A stretch of DNA of 33,567 nt from an uncultured Clostridia bacterium (GTDB taxonomy: Bacteria; Bacillota; Clostridia; Oscillospirales; JAAYOS01): NCBI GenBank assembly GCA_947630675.1, contig CANRIN010000017.1, positions 1 through 33,567 on the forward strand, in the 5' to 3' direction. The notes below the pieces were generated by a model, which did no database searches, had not been told where the DNA came from, and was given only the letters and a program-made list of their open reading frames with translations. This document shows, piece after piece, positions 17,182 through 24,311 of the stretch (position 1 is its first letter; each line of letters begins with the position of its first letter). Both the position numbers and the translations under genes were made by a program.

Positions 17182-17219
17182 AAGCAGAGCCGCCTGTTAC
17201 AAGACAGGCGGCTCTGCTT
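17182..17219. terminator. Terminator between tRNA-Arg and the kinase gene, probably bidirectional
   Basis: A perfect 16-bp stem AAGCAGAGCCGCCTGT/ACAGGCGGCTCTGCTT with loop TACAAG. The plus-strand tail is TACCC after the stem's own TTT; the kinase gene ends at 17245 on the other strand, so the hairpin can serve both. Confidence 0.8.
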
Positions 17220-17244
17220 TACCCACAAACCGTTCGGAAGCGCA

Positions 17245-17787
17245 TCAGAACAGCGCCGACTTTATCACGGCGAAGCTCTCCTCGCAGGGAAGCGAGCCGT
17301 CGACATGCACCACGGGACAGGGGAGCGATTTTTCCCACTCGTCATGCAGCGCGCGGCTGCGTTGCTCCGTGCCCGCAGTGTCATAGCGTTCCGCCCACGC
17401 CATGAACCGGACGTGCCCGTCGTACATGTCGCCGCCCGGTTCTATACGCGCGCCGAACCTGTCGCTTTCCCGAATGCGCAGGCGCTCCATTCGAACCTCG
17501 CACGGCGTCACGACGCGCACGGCGAGCGTGATGAGAGGTATCAGCGGGTCGCCCCACGGCATCATCGCGCCCGCGAGGACGGAGCCCGCGCTGTGCTCAA
17601 AGTTCGAGCGTATCATACGAAGTCGCTTCTCTGGTTCACGGCTCGTCGTATACGGAGGGTCGCCCGGCAGCCAGAAGTAGTCGTCGGTATCCATGAAGCG
17701 GAGGCCGAGAGTCTCGGCGCAGAAGCGCCCGAGCGTGCTCGTACCCGAACCGCTTGCACCGAACAGGTGTATAAGTGTTTTGGACAT
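17245..17787 (-). CDS. P-loop nucleotide kinase-like protein
   Basis: This 180-residue protein opens with a Walker A P-loop (HLFGASGSGTSTLG) and FMDTDDYFWLPGDPPY, the layout of small-molecule kinases of the adenylate/shikimate kinase group where the Asp after the P-loop binds substrate. RMERLRIRESDRFG is an Arg-rich lid-like stretch. I know similar AAA-type 'adenylate kinase-like' proteins in Firmicutes with no assigned substrate. ATG at 17787 follows AAAGGAGCGCACT. It stands alone on the minus strand, facing the tRNA terminator. Substrate unknown. Confidence 0.78.
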   Translation of the reverse strand: MSKTLIHLFGASGSGTSTLGRFCAETLGLRFMDTDDYFWLPGDPPYTTSREPEKRLRMIRSNFEHSAGSVLAGAMMPWGDPLIPLITLAVRVVTPCEVRMERLRIRESDRFGARIEPGGDMYDGHVRFMAWAERYDTAGTEQRSRALHDEWEKSLPCPVVHVDGSLPCEESFAVIKSALF

Positions 17788-17941
17788 AGTGCGCTCCTTT
17801 CGCAGGGTTCCGGCAGGGAGATGATCATATCACGGCAAACATGGCCTGTCAAGCTGTAGATACTGCTATTCGGGGAGATTTTTGCCGTATCGGGTCATAC
17901 CGGGAGATAGCGCCGGGCAGTGCGCGCGTTTTGTAAAAGAT

Positions 17942-17970
17942 TTGACTAATCGTATGCTTTGCGATATACT
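17942..17970 (+). promoter_or_regulatory. Sigma-A promoter of the DUF6106-acpS-nnr-alr operon
   Basis: TTGACT (17942-17947), 17-base spacer, TATACT (17965-17970), followed by AT-rich sequence and the gene start at 18020. This is the only strong promoter seen before the one at 22198. Confidence 0.75.
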
Positions 17971-18019
17971 ATATTATACAACAAACGGCGATTTTGCGGA
18001 CGAAAAGGAGCGCGAAAGC

Positions 18020-18568
18020 ATGGCGGACGTATTCAACGAACAGATAGTCAAGAAAAAACGCGACTTTACCGACGTTATCAAGATCATTCTGATAATTCTC
18101 GCGGCGTTTGTCGTCGACTCGGTGTTCCTCATCATGAACATGCTGAGGATGGTGTTCCCGGCGGTGTTCGCGATAAGCATCTATCTCGCGTACAACTTCA
18201 TCAGGAATATGTCCATAGAATATGAGTACTCTGTCATGAACGGCGAGCTCGACGTGGACAGCATCGCGGGACGGCGCAAGCGCAAGAAGCTGCTCTCGGT
18301 GTCGGTCCGCCGGTTCTCGATACTCGCCCCGGTGAAGAGCGAGTACCGCGCGGAGTACGAGAGTCAGTCGATACGCAGCTTCATCCACGCGAATATTTCC
18401 GACCGCATGGATGGGCTGTGGTTTGCGCGCTATGAGGACGACGCCGGGGTGGACACCGTACTCTTCTTCAACCCCAATGAAAAGGTCCTCGGCGCGATAG
18501 CGAGAGTGATACCGAGCAAGGCAAAGGAGGTACCTCCCGAGCTGCTCCGCCGGGGGGATGAGGCTTGA
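18020..18568 (+). CDS. DUF6106-like membrane protein
   Basis: A 182-residue protein with two closely spaced hydrophobic segments (VIKIILIILAAFVVDSVFLI and VFPAVFAISIYLAYNFI) after a short charged N-terminus, then a cytoplasmic domain beginning IEYEYSVMNGELDVDSIAGRRKRK. I associate that stretch with the uncharacterised clostridial family DUF6106. ATG at 18020 follows AAAAGGAG; the ORF-track start lies upstream of the promoter. The stop overlaps the acpS TTG start, and the family's link with the acpS-nnr-alr operon suggests an envelope role, which is inference. Confidence 0.75.
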   Translation: MADVFNEQIVKKKRDFTDVIKIILIILAAFVVDSVFLIMNMLRMVFPAVFAISIYLAYNFIRNMSIEYEYSVMNGELDVDSIAGRRKRKKLLSVSVRRFSILAPVKSEYRAEYESQSIRSFIHANISDRMDGLWFARYEDDAGVDTVLFFNPNEKVLGAIARVIPSKAKEVPPELLRRGDEA

Positions 18569-18918
18569 TAACGGGAGTCGGAATAGACATGCTCGACATA
18601 GCGCGGATGGAGCGGCCGATGAAAAACGGGCGCTTCATGGAGCGCGTCTACACCGCCGCCGAGCGGGAATATATCGCGCGGAACGGCGCGCGGAGCGCCG
18701 CCGGTATCTTCTGCGCCAAGGAGGCCTTCGTGAAGGCCGTGGGCGAGGGACTGCGCATTCCGCTCGGAGAGGTGGAGGTGCTCCACGGCGAACGCGGCGA
18801 GCCGCTCGTCGTGCTGCACGGCGGGACGGCGGAGCGTTACGCCGGCGCGAGCGTACACGTTTCGATAACTCACACAGCGTCCACTGCGGCGGCTGTCGTC
18901 ACGGTCGAAAGGGGATAG
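18565..18918 (+). CDS. acpS: Holo-[acyl-carrier-protein] synthase
   Basis: The 117-residue protein transfers 4'-phosphopantetheine from CoA to acyl carrier protein. It shows both AcpS signatures: GVGIDMLDIARM with the metal-binding Asp near residue 8, and IFCAKEAFVKAVGEG with the Glu of the active site, plus the C-terminal VHVSITHTAST. The start is TTG at 18565, overlapping the previous stop; GGGGGGATGAG precedes it. nnr starts 4 bases after the stop. AcpS-lipoprotein-alr-toxin is the order also known from Bacillus. Confidence 0.93.
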   Translation: MITGVGIDMLDIARMERPMKNGRFMERVYTAAEREYIARNGARSAAGIFCAKEAFVKAVGEGLRIPLGEVEVLHGERGEPLVVLHGGTAERYAGASVHVSITHTASTAAAVVTVERG

Positions 18919-18921
18919 CGT

Positions 18922-20448
18922 ATGTGGCTTTATTCTAAGGAGAAAATGGCGGAGCTCGAGGCGGCGGAGATCCACCGGGGCACGCCCGAGCGCGCCCTGA
19001 TGGAGCGCGCGGCGGAAGCGCTCGCCGGTGAAGCTGCGGCGCTCATGGGCGGCGCGGATGGAAAAAGTGCCGCCGTGTTCTGCGGCAGGGGAAAAAACGG
19101 CGGGGACGGCTACGGAGCCGCCCGTCTGCTTCGCGCCGCCGGCGCGGAGGTGAAGGTCTACGCCGTCGCGGGCGGAGAACTCGCCGGGCTCACCGCCGAA
19201 ATGAGAGACGGATTTCTTGCGGACGGCGGCGCGGAGGAAGCGTTTGAGCGCTCCTCGCGCGGGTCGATGGAGTATTGCGCCGCCGCCGACGTCATAGTGG
19301 ACGCGGTGTACGGTATAGGATTTCACGGAAGCCTCAGGGGCGCGGCGCTCGAGGCGGCGCGGGTGATGAACATCTCCCGCGCGCCGGTGGTATCCGCCGA
19401 CCTCCCCTCCGGCGTGGAGGCGAACGGCGCGGCGAGCGAGCACGCGGTCCGCGCAGACGTGACCGTGGCGTTCGGCCGCGCGAAGCCCGCGCATTTCATA
19501 GAGCCCGGGCGCAGCCTCTCGGGGCGCGTCGTGACTGCGGAGATATGTATCTCCGCAGAGGCGGCGAAAGCCGCGAAGGGCGACGTCTGCCTCGTGGACG
19601 AGGACTTCATCTGCGAAAAGATAGCGCCGCGCCGCCGCGATTCGCACAAGGGCGACTACGGCAGCGTGCTCATCGTCGGCGGCAGCATGGGGCTCACCGG
19701 CGCGCCGCAGCTCGCGGCGGAGGGAGCTCTTCGCGCCGGTGCGGGGCTTGTGTATATGGCGGCGCCGGAGTGCGTATATCCGATAATGGCTTCCGGCCTG
19801 CGGGAGGCGATATGCTTCCCGGTCCCGTCGGCGGGCGGCGGATACGCCGCGAAGGCCGTCGGAGAGGTGCTCGAGCGGGCGAAGAAGGCGGACGTCGTCG
19901 TTCTCGGCCCCGGCCTCGGCCGCTCGAAGGAGAGCGACAGATTTGCCGCCGAGCTCATACTGAAGCTTAAGTGCACTCTCGTGCTCGACGCGGACGGAAT
20001 AAACCTCGCCGCCTCGAATATAAATATACTGCGCGGGCGCAAAGCGCCTACGATAGTGACGCCGCACGACGTTGAGTTCGCCCGCATGGGCGGCACGCTC
20101 GAGGCGGGACGTCTCGCCGGAGCGAGAAAGCTTGCGGAGGAGACGCACGCCGTGACGGTCCTGAAGGGCGGAACGACCGTAATTGCCGCGCCGGACGGGG
20201 AGACGTTCGTCGCTGCCGCCGGGAACCCCGGCATGGCGAAGGGCGGCTCGGGCGACGTGCTCGCGGGCGTCATAGCCGGGCTTGCGGCCGGCGGGCTTTC
20301 CCCGGCGGACGCGGCTGCGGCGGGCGCGTACATCCACGGGCGCGCCGGAAGCCTTGCGGCGGGGGAGCTGGGCGAATTCGGAATGCTTCCGAGCGACCTG
20401 CTGCGAAAGCTCCCGCTCACGCTGAAGGGCATAGTACCGCGCAAATAG
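18922..20448 (+). CDS. nnr: Bifunctional NAD(P)H-hydrate epimerase / ADP-dependent dehydratase
   Basis: A 508-residue fusion that repairs hydrated NAD(P)H. Residues 1 to about 210 are the epimerase (NnrE/YjeF-N): FCGRGKNGGDGYGAARLL and a VDAVYGIGFHGSLRG segment with its conserved Asp. Residues from about 230 are the ribokinase-fold dehydratase (NnrD/CARKD): HKGDYGSVLIVGGSMGLTGA, VVLGPGLGRS, and the nucleotide-binding NPGMAKGGSGDVLAGVIAGL. Of its 21 isoleucine codons I count 14 ATA, 6 ATC and 1 ATT. ATG at 18922 immediately follows the acpS stop; the lipoprotein gene is 32 bases downstream. Confidence 0.95.
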   Translation: MWLYSKEKMAELEAAEIHRGTPERALMERAAEALAGEAAALMGGADGKSAAVFCGRGKNGGDGYGAARLLRAAGAEVKVYAVAGGELAGLTAEMRDGFLADGGAEEAFERSSRGSMEYCAAADVIVDAVYGIGFHGSLRGAALEAARVMNISRAPVVSADLPSGVEANGAASEHAVRADVTVAFGRAKPAHFIEPGRSLSGRVVTAEICISAEAAKAAKGDVCLVDEDFICEKIAPRRRDSHKGDYGSVLIVGGSMGLTGAPQLAAEGALRAGAGLVYMAAPECVYPIMASGLREAICFPVPSAGGGYAAKAVGEVLERAKKADVVVLGPGLGRSKESDRFAAELILKLKCTLVLDADGINLAASNINILRGRKAPTIVTPHDVEFARMGGTLEAGRLAGARKLAEETHAVTVLKGGTTVIAAPDGETFVAAAGNPGMAKGGSGDVLAGVIAGLAAGGLSPADAAAAGAYIHGRAGSLAAGELGEFGMLPSDLLRKLPLTLKGIVPRK

Positions 20449-20480
20449 CGGAGGCGCGGCCTCCGTCGGGGGGACCTGCC

Positions 20481-21077
20481 TTGCGTAAAATATCCGTTTT
20501 TCTTGTAGCGTTGACGATTATTCTGCTTTCGTCCTGCGCTCCGAGCGCAGAGGAGAGCGAAAAAATAGTGGACCGTCTCGCGGCGCTGGAAAGCTTCAAG
20601 ACCGAGATGACGGTCACTGCGGAATACCCGTCGCGCGTCGTCTCCTTCCGGCTCGAGGCGTCGGTGGAGGGGGATGGGTGCGTCGTGCGGGTCCTCGAGC
20701 CCGCCGAGCTCGAGGGCATCAACGTCACGATAGGCGCCGGCGAGTGCGTCGTGGAGTACGACGGCGCGAGCTTCGAGGCGGGCGACCCGTCCGCGCTCGA
20801 CATCGCTCCGGTGACGGCGGCGGCGGAGATCGCACGTCTCTTCCGGAACGCCTCTCCGCGCGAGATAGGCGCGGAGAAGCGCGCGGGCACGGACTGTGTG
20901 CTCCTCGTCTACTCGTCCGGCACGGACGAGACCCGCGTTTGGGTCACGCTCGATACTCTCACGCCGACGGCGGCGGAGTTCCTGCGGGACGGCGAGAGGC
21001 GCCTCACATGCGAGTTCGACACGTTCAATACAGGGGGAAGTGAAAACCTTGCGGACATATCTGGAGATATCTCTTGA
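20481..21077 (+). CDS. GerS/YdcC-like lipoprotein (LolA-like fold) upstream of alr
   Basis: A 198-residue lipoprotein with signal MRKISVFLVALTIILLSSC (lipobox LSSC, Cys19). The mature part starts with VDRLAALESFKTEMTV and proceeds through short beta strands (SFRLEASVEGDGCVVRVLEPAELEGINVTI, VWVTLDTLTPTAAEFLRDGERRLTCEF), the outline of the LolA-like fold. By length and by position directly before alr it corresponds to Bacillus ydcC and to Clostridioides difficile GerS, which activates the CwlD amidase for spore cortex modification. TTG at 20481 follows CGGGGGGA. Its 3' end overlaps the alr start. The GerS role is inferred from context and fold; YdcC itself is uncharacterised. Confidence 0.8.
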   Translation: MRKISVFLVALTIILLSSCAPSAEESEKIVDRLAALESFKTEMTVTAEYPSRVVSFRLEASVEGDGCVVRVLEPAELEGINVTIGAGECVVEYDGASFEAGDPSALDIAPVTAAAEIARLFRNASPREIGAEKRAGTDCVLLVYSSGTDETRVWVTLDTLTPTAAEFLRDGERRLTCEFDTFNTGGSENLADISGDIS

Positions 21078-22194
21078 CAATATAGAGCACAATTTCAGGC
21101 TGATACGCGAGCGCGCCGGAAGCACGGCGGTGATGGCCGTCGTCAAGGCGGACGCCTACGGCCACGGAGCGGCGGAGGTCGCGCGGCTGCTCGAGGACTG
21201 CGGAGCGGACCGCTTCGCCGTCGCGACGGCGGACGAGGCCGCGGAGCTCCGGGCGGCGGGGGTGACCCGCCCGGTGATGATACTCGGGGTGAGCGAGCCG
21301 TCCCGCGCGCCGGAGCTCGCGGAGCTTCGCGTGATACAGACGGTCGGGTCGCTCGAGTATGCGGAGATGCTCAGCTCGGCACTCGCCGGCGGCGACCGAA
21401 AGCTGCTTATCCACTTCGCCGCGGACACCGGCATGAGCCGCCTCGGCTTCGAGACCGGGGATGCGGACGCCGAACGCTCGGCCGATGAGATAGCGCGTGC
21501 CGCACGGCTGCCGCACCTAGAGGCGGAAGGGATCTTCACGCACTTCGCCACAAGCGAGATACCCGGCGAACCGTTCCAGCGGGAGCAGCTCGAGCGTTTC
21601 ACGCGCCTGCTCGGACTGCTTGACGCGCGCGGGGTGGAGCTTCCCACTGTCCACATGTCGAACAGCGGCGCGATATTCAACATCCCGGGCGCGAGGTTCA
21701 ACATGGTCCGTCCGGGGATAGTCCTGTACGGCGTGTCGCCGGACTGCGACATGCTCCCCTGCGAGGGACTTCTTCCCGCGATGAGCCTGAGGACGCGGAT
21801 AGTTCAGATACACGAGTACACGGAGCCGGTGTCGGTGAGCTACGGGCGGCACTTCCGCTCGGACGGGTCGATACGCACCGGCACGGTGGCGATAGGCTAT
21901 GCGGACGGACTGCATCGCGCGCTCTCCGGTAAGATAGACATGCTCGTGCATGGAAAGCGCGCGCGGCAGATAGGCAGTATCTGCATGGACATGTCTATGA
22001 TAGATCTCACGGATATTCCGGAGGCGAAGGTGGGCGACACTGTGACCGTATTCGGAAGCGACGGAGAAGCGTCGATACCGGTGGAGGAGGTCGCGGCCGC
22101 CGCGGGGACGATACCCTATGAGATAATGTGCGCGCCCTCTCCGCGCGTGGCGAAGGTGTGGCACTGTCATGGGAAAATATGGGAGAGCAAATAG
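21049..22194 (+). CDS. alr: Alanine racemase
   Basis: The 381-residue PLP enzyme interconverts L- and D-alanine for peptidoglycan. Seen: the PLP-lysine motif AVVKADAYGHG with Lys33, HFAADTGMSRLGFE, THFATSE, VHMSNSGA, VRPGIVLYG, catalytic Tyr in VSYGRHF, and IGYADGLHRALSG. TTG at 21049 is preferred (product starts MRTYLEISLDNIEHN, like other Alr, with GGGGG 11 bases upstream); GTG at 21040 is possible but too close to that site. It overlaps the lipoprotein gene by 29 bases, indicating coupling. Its stop lies inside the -35 area of the next promoter. Confidence 0.95.
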   Translation: MRTYLEISLDNIEHNFRLIRERAGSTAVMAVVKADAYGHGAAEVARLLEDCGADRFAVATADEAAELRAAGVTRPVMILGVSEPSRAPELAELRVIQTVGSLEYAEMLSSALAGGDRKLLIHFAADTGMSRLGFETGDADAERSADEIARAARLPHLEAEGIFTHFATSEIPGEPFQREQLERFTRLLGLLDARGVELPTVHMSNSGAIFNIPGARFNMVRPGIVLYGVSPDCDMLPCEGLLPAMSLRTRIVQIHEYTEPVSVSYGRHFRSDGSIRTGTVAIGYADGLHRALSGKIDMLVHGKRARQIGSICMDMSMIDLTDIPEAKVGDTVTVFGSDGEASIPVEEVAAAAGTIPYEIMCAPSPRVAKVWHCHGKIWESK

Positions 22195-22197
22195 CGC

Positions 22198-22226
22198 TTG
22201 CCAAAGCCGCGCGAGTTTGATATAAT
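22198..22226 (+). promoter_or_regulatory. Strong promoter between alr and mazF
   Basis: TTGCCA (22198-22203), 17-base spacer, perfect TATAAT (22221-22226). A start site near 22233 gives a leader of about 200 bases before mazF, or a separate small RNA. Confidence 0.75.
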
Positions 22227-22303
22227 AAGACATACGTTGACAGACGTTGTATTTCCGCACTGACCCTTCGGGCGGCTGCCGCATACTATGGAGCGGAGGC
22301 CGT

Positions 22304-22423
22304 GCGCCGAGGTAAATATTGGACCCCGCGCCGGTGTTTAGGGCGCGCGTTCCCGGGGCAGAATTATGTTGCGGCCGCTACATAATCACCCCTCGGCGCG
22401 GCGGCCGTAATCCGACTCCGGAG
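22304..22423 (+). ncRNA. Structured leader of mazF, candidate regulatory RNA (three-way junction plus RBS hairpin)
   Basis: The 239 bases between alr and mazF hold no gene. By eye they fold: GCGCCGAGG (22304-22312) pairs with CCTCGGCGC (22391-22399) and encloses two hairpins, CCCCG...CGGGG (22324-22358) and ATTATGT/ACATAAT (22363-22386). Then TCCG-ACTC-CGGA (22411-22422) covers the GGAG ribosome binding site of mazF. An upstream TTCG-capped hairpin (CCC-TTCG-GG) starts near 22264. I compared it by memory with common riboswitch, T-box, SRP, RNase P and tmRNA motifs and saw no match; a 6S-like RNA is not excluded. Confidence 0.45.
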
Positions 22424-22433
22424 CGTGAATACG

Positions 22434-22799
22434 GTGGAAATCAATGTCAAAAGGGGAGAGATATACTACGCGGACCTGAGTCCGGTGGTAGGCAGTGAGC
22501 AGGGCGGTATGCGCCCGGTGCTCATAGTCCAGAACGACGTAGGGAACAAGTTCAGCCCGACCGTGATAGCGGCGGCGATAACCTCGCAGATAAACAAGGC
22601 GAGACTGCCGACGCATATAGAGCTCAGCGCCGGCTCCTTCGGCCTGTCGAAGGACTCGGTCGTCCTGCTCGAGCAGATACGCACCCTCGACAAGAGGCGC
22701 CTGCGCGAGCGGATGGGCCGCATCGACGGCGTGCTCATGCACCGCATCGACGACGCGATAGCCGTGAGCTTCGGCATAGGCGGGCGGGAGAAGGTCTAA
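22434..22799 (+). CDS. mazF: MazF/NdoA-type mRNA endoribonuclease (PemK family)
   Basis: The 121-residue protein matches Bacillus NdoA/EndoA nearly throughout: VKRGEIYYADLSPVVGSEQGGMRPVLIVQND, FSPTVIAAAITSQINKARLPTHIEL and SVVLLEQIRTLDKRRL. It is a dimeric ribonuclease; the Arg in GGMRPVL and the Thr in AAITSQ are the expected active-site residues. GTG at 22434 is preferred because GGAG lies 10 bases upstream; GTG at 22425 is only one base from that site. The usual antitoxin gene (mazE/ndoAI) between alr and mazF is missing; the gap has no frame above about 20 codons from an ATG. Confidence 0.93.
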   Translation: MEINVKRGEIYYADLSPVVGSEQGGMRPVLIVQNDVGNKFSPTVIAAAITSQINKARLPTHIELSAGSFGLSKDSVVLLEQIRTLDKRRLRERMGRIDGVLMHRIDDAIAVSFGIGGREKV

Positions 22800-22817
22800 G
22801 AAAAGGAGTGCATTGAA

Positions 22818-23480
22818 ATGGTCTCAAAAAAGTGGATAACCTGCGCCTGCACGGTGCTGCTCGTGGTGCTTCTGCTCGCCGGCGGCGCGGCCATAGCGGC
22901 GGAGCTCGGCGGCGCGGACGACCCTCTCGTTTCGCTGAGCTACATAGAACAGCTCATCCCGCAGCTCAATGACAACATCGAGAAGATAATCGGCCAGAAG
23001 GTAGACGAGTTCGACAAGTCTATTGACGAGAAGATAGCGCAGGTCGATCAGTCGATAAACGACAAGATAAGCCGCTTTGAGGAGCAATATGCCGCGGGCT
23101 TTGCCGACGAGGACTTCATCAACCGCGTCGCGGATGCGATAGCGTCGCGCGGGGTCACCGGCGGCACGACCGTGCCGAGCGGCGGCGAGACGCCGTCCGC
23201 ACCGTCCACCGGTACGACCGGCTCCTTCACCGTCGTTGACGTAAGCGCCGGCCAGAAGCTCATAGGCGAGGTCGGGACCGAGATATTGTGGCGCATAGGC
23301 ACCGCGAGCTGCGTCGCGCCCGGGTCGCCCGGACTTATCGACATATCCTCCGGCGCGGACCTCGCTGCCGGCGGACAGCTCCAGCAGAACCACGTCTACG
23401 TCGTGACCGTCGCGGAGCGCGGCTTCCAGGCTACGTCCAACTGCAAGGTGCTTGTCAAGGGATCGTACACGATACAATAG
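22818..23480 (+). CDS. Exported protein with coiled-coil stalk and small C-terminal domain, unknown function
   Basis: A 220-residue protein with an N-terminal signal or anchor (CACTVLLVVLLLAGGAAI), then heptad-like helix (IEQLIPQLNDNIEKIIGQKVDEFDKSIDEKIAQVDQ split over several turns) likely forming a coiled coil, a Thr/Gly/Ser/Pro linker (residues about 115-135), and a beta domain with VDVSAGQKLIGEVGTEILWRIG, DISSGADLAAGGQL and a final VLVKGSYTI. I recall the same 'GQKLIGE-GTE' domain in uncharacterised clostridial exported proteins. ATG at 22818 follows AAAAGGAG, 18 bases after mazF. A hairpin repeat begins directly at the base after its stop codon. Confidence 0.78.
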   Translation: MVSKKWITCACTVLLVVLLLAGGAAIAAELGGADDPLVSLSYIEQLIPQLNDNIEKIIGQKVDEFDKSIDEKIAQVDQSINDKISRFEEQYAAGFADEDFINRVADAIASRGVTGGTTVPSGGETPSAPSTGTTGSFTVVDVSAGQKLIGEVGTEILWRIGTASCVAPGSPGLIDISSGADLAAGGQLQQNHVYVVTVAERGFQATSNCKVLVKGSYTIQ

Positions 23481-23521
23481 TCGCGGAAAATCGCGGGGGC
23501 GGATTTTCAACTTCGTACAAT

Positions 23522-23600
23522 GTCGGGACGTCGGCGCGAAGCGCCGAGGTCTGATGCGCCCAGTAGGCGGTCGGATGCGGTATAGGTTCGCGGGCGCATT
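23522..23600 (+). repeat. 79-nt module, copy C1
   Basis: GTCGGGACGTCGGCGC-GAA-GCGCCGAGGT opens it and GGGCGCATT closes it; ATGCGCCC and GGGCGCAT can pair to close a loop of about 40 bases. Confidence 0.88.
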
Positions 23601-23733
23601 CTTACCAATTTTCCGCGAGACCGTCGGACAAGGCAAAGCCTTGCCGACGGTAGGCGCTGCGCTTCGCTCCTCGCGCCTACGGCGCTTCGAAGCGCGCTCC
23701 GCGAGAAGTATTTTCGCCCTCCGTTATTACAAT

Positions 23734-23812
23734 GTCGGGACGTCGGCGCTTTGCGCCGAGGTCTGATGCGCCCGGTAAAGGGTTGTATGCGGTATTGGTT
23801 CGCGGGCGCATT
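23734..23812 (+). repeat. 79-nt module, copy C2
   Basis: Same as C1 but the first hairpin loop reads TTT instead of GAA, and the middle differs at several positions. Length is again exactly 79. Confidence 0.88.
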
Positions 23813-23885
23813 GTACACGCCGCCGGAAAAAACGGATTTGACTCTATTTCGCCGCCTTCGGCGGCGAACTCTGCGAGGCTTGAAT

Positions 23886-24260
23886 GCGCACCGTCCGCCC
23901 TACAAAACGCTCAAAGTCGGGCTATATTCGCGAAGTGAATATTGCAGGCGAAAGCAGTAGAGTGTCGGATGAAGAATTGGTTCGCGCTTTCGCTGTTCGC
24001 AGCGGTTAAATTCGGCGTGAAACGCCGAATTTGCGCAGGACAGTTATATCAATGTTCGGCATTGTCCGCGAAGCGGACAATGCTCACGAGGGCTGAATAT
24101 GTTCCGATGAGGAATGTGTGAGCGCCCTCGTGTTTGCCCCGAGCATTTCAATGGAAGGGGTCCCCAAACGGCGTGAAACGCCGTTTGTTTGGGGTTCTGA
24201 TGCGCCCGGTAGAAAGTTGCGGTGCGTAACAAGTTGAGGGGGGCGCATTCTCTGCGAGGC
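23886..24260 (+). repeat. Repeat array C tail, with inverted modules
   Basis: Positions 23886-24007 match, in the opposite orientation, 30103-30217 of array D (AATATTCGCGAAG hairpin, GCAGGCGAAAGCAGTAGA). Then come AAATTCGGCG-TGAA-CGCCGAATTT, a CATTGTCCGC/GCGGACAATG hairpin, a remnant of the four-hairpin cassette in reverse (AAGGGG beside GAGCATTTCAATGG, about 24138-24165), an AAACGGCG/CGCCGTTT hairpin, a partial 79-nt module (24197-24249) and CTCTGCGAGGC at 24250-24260. I see no gene in 23481-24311. Confidence 0.78.
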
Positions 24261-24266
24261 TATGAT

Positions 24267-24300
24267 AAACGCGCGCCGGAAGAAATTCCGGCGCGCGTTT
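24267..24300. terminator. Bidirectional terminator downstream of vanZ
   Basis: A perfect 15-bp stem AAACGCGCGCCGGAA/TTCCGGCGCGCGTTT with a GAAA tetraloop (TTTC on the other strand), 11 bases after the vanZ stop. Confidence 0.82.
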
Positions 24301-24311
24301 GTCATAAGCGT

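Larger units (their letters stand above)
23481..23879 (+). repeat. Multi-hairpin repeat, core copy C with two 79-nt modules
   Basis: A 399-bp copy that begins at the base after the TAG stop. Outer arms TCGCGGAAAAT (23481-23491) and ATTTTCCGCGA (23608-23618) enclose a 79-nt module in place of the small hairpin of copies A and B1. Then come the CCGTCGG...CCGACGG hairpin with ACAAGGC/GCCTTG, TTCGAAGCGCGCTCCGCGAG, a second 79-nt module, GTACACGCCGCC, the hairpin CGCCGCC/GGCGGCG, and CTCTGCGAGGC. The extra length over copy B1 (176) is close to two modules. Confidence 0.88.

Noticed and set aside
18430-20337. 635-codon minus-strand ORF opposite acpS and nnr
   Set aside because: Shadow frame; both plus-strand genes show full family motifs.
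22233-22400. Firm call of 6S RNA, SRP RNA, RNase P RNA or a named riboswitch
   Set aside because: Conserved motifs of those RNAs that I can recall are not present; left as an unnamed structured leader.
23452-23960. ORFs inside array C (104, 68 and 69 codons)
   Set aside because: They read through the repeat modules in several frames, as in array D.
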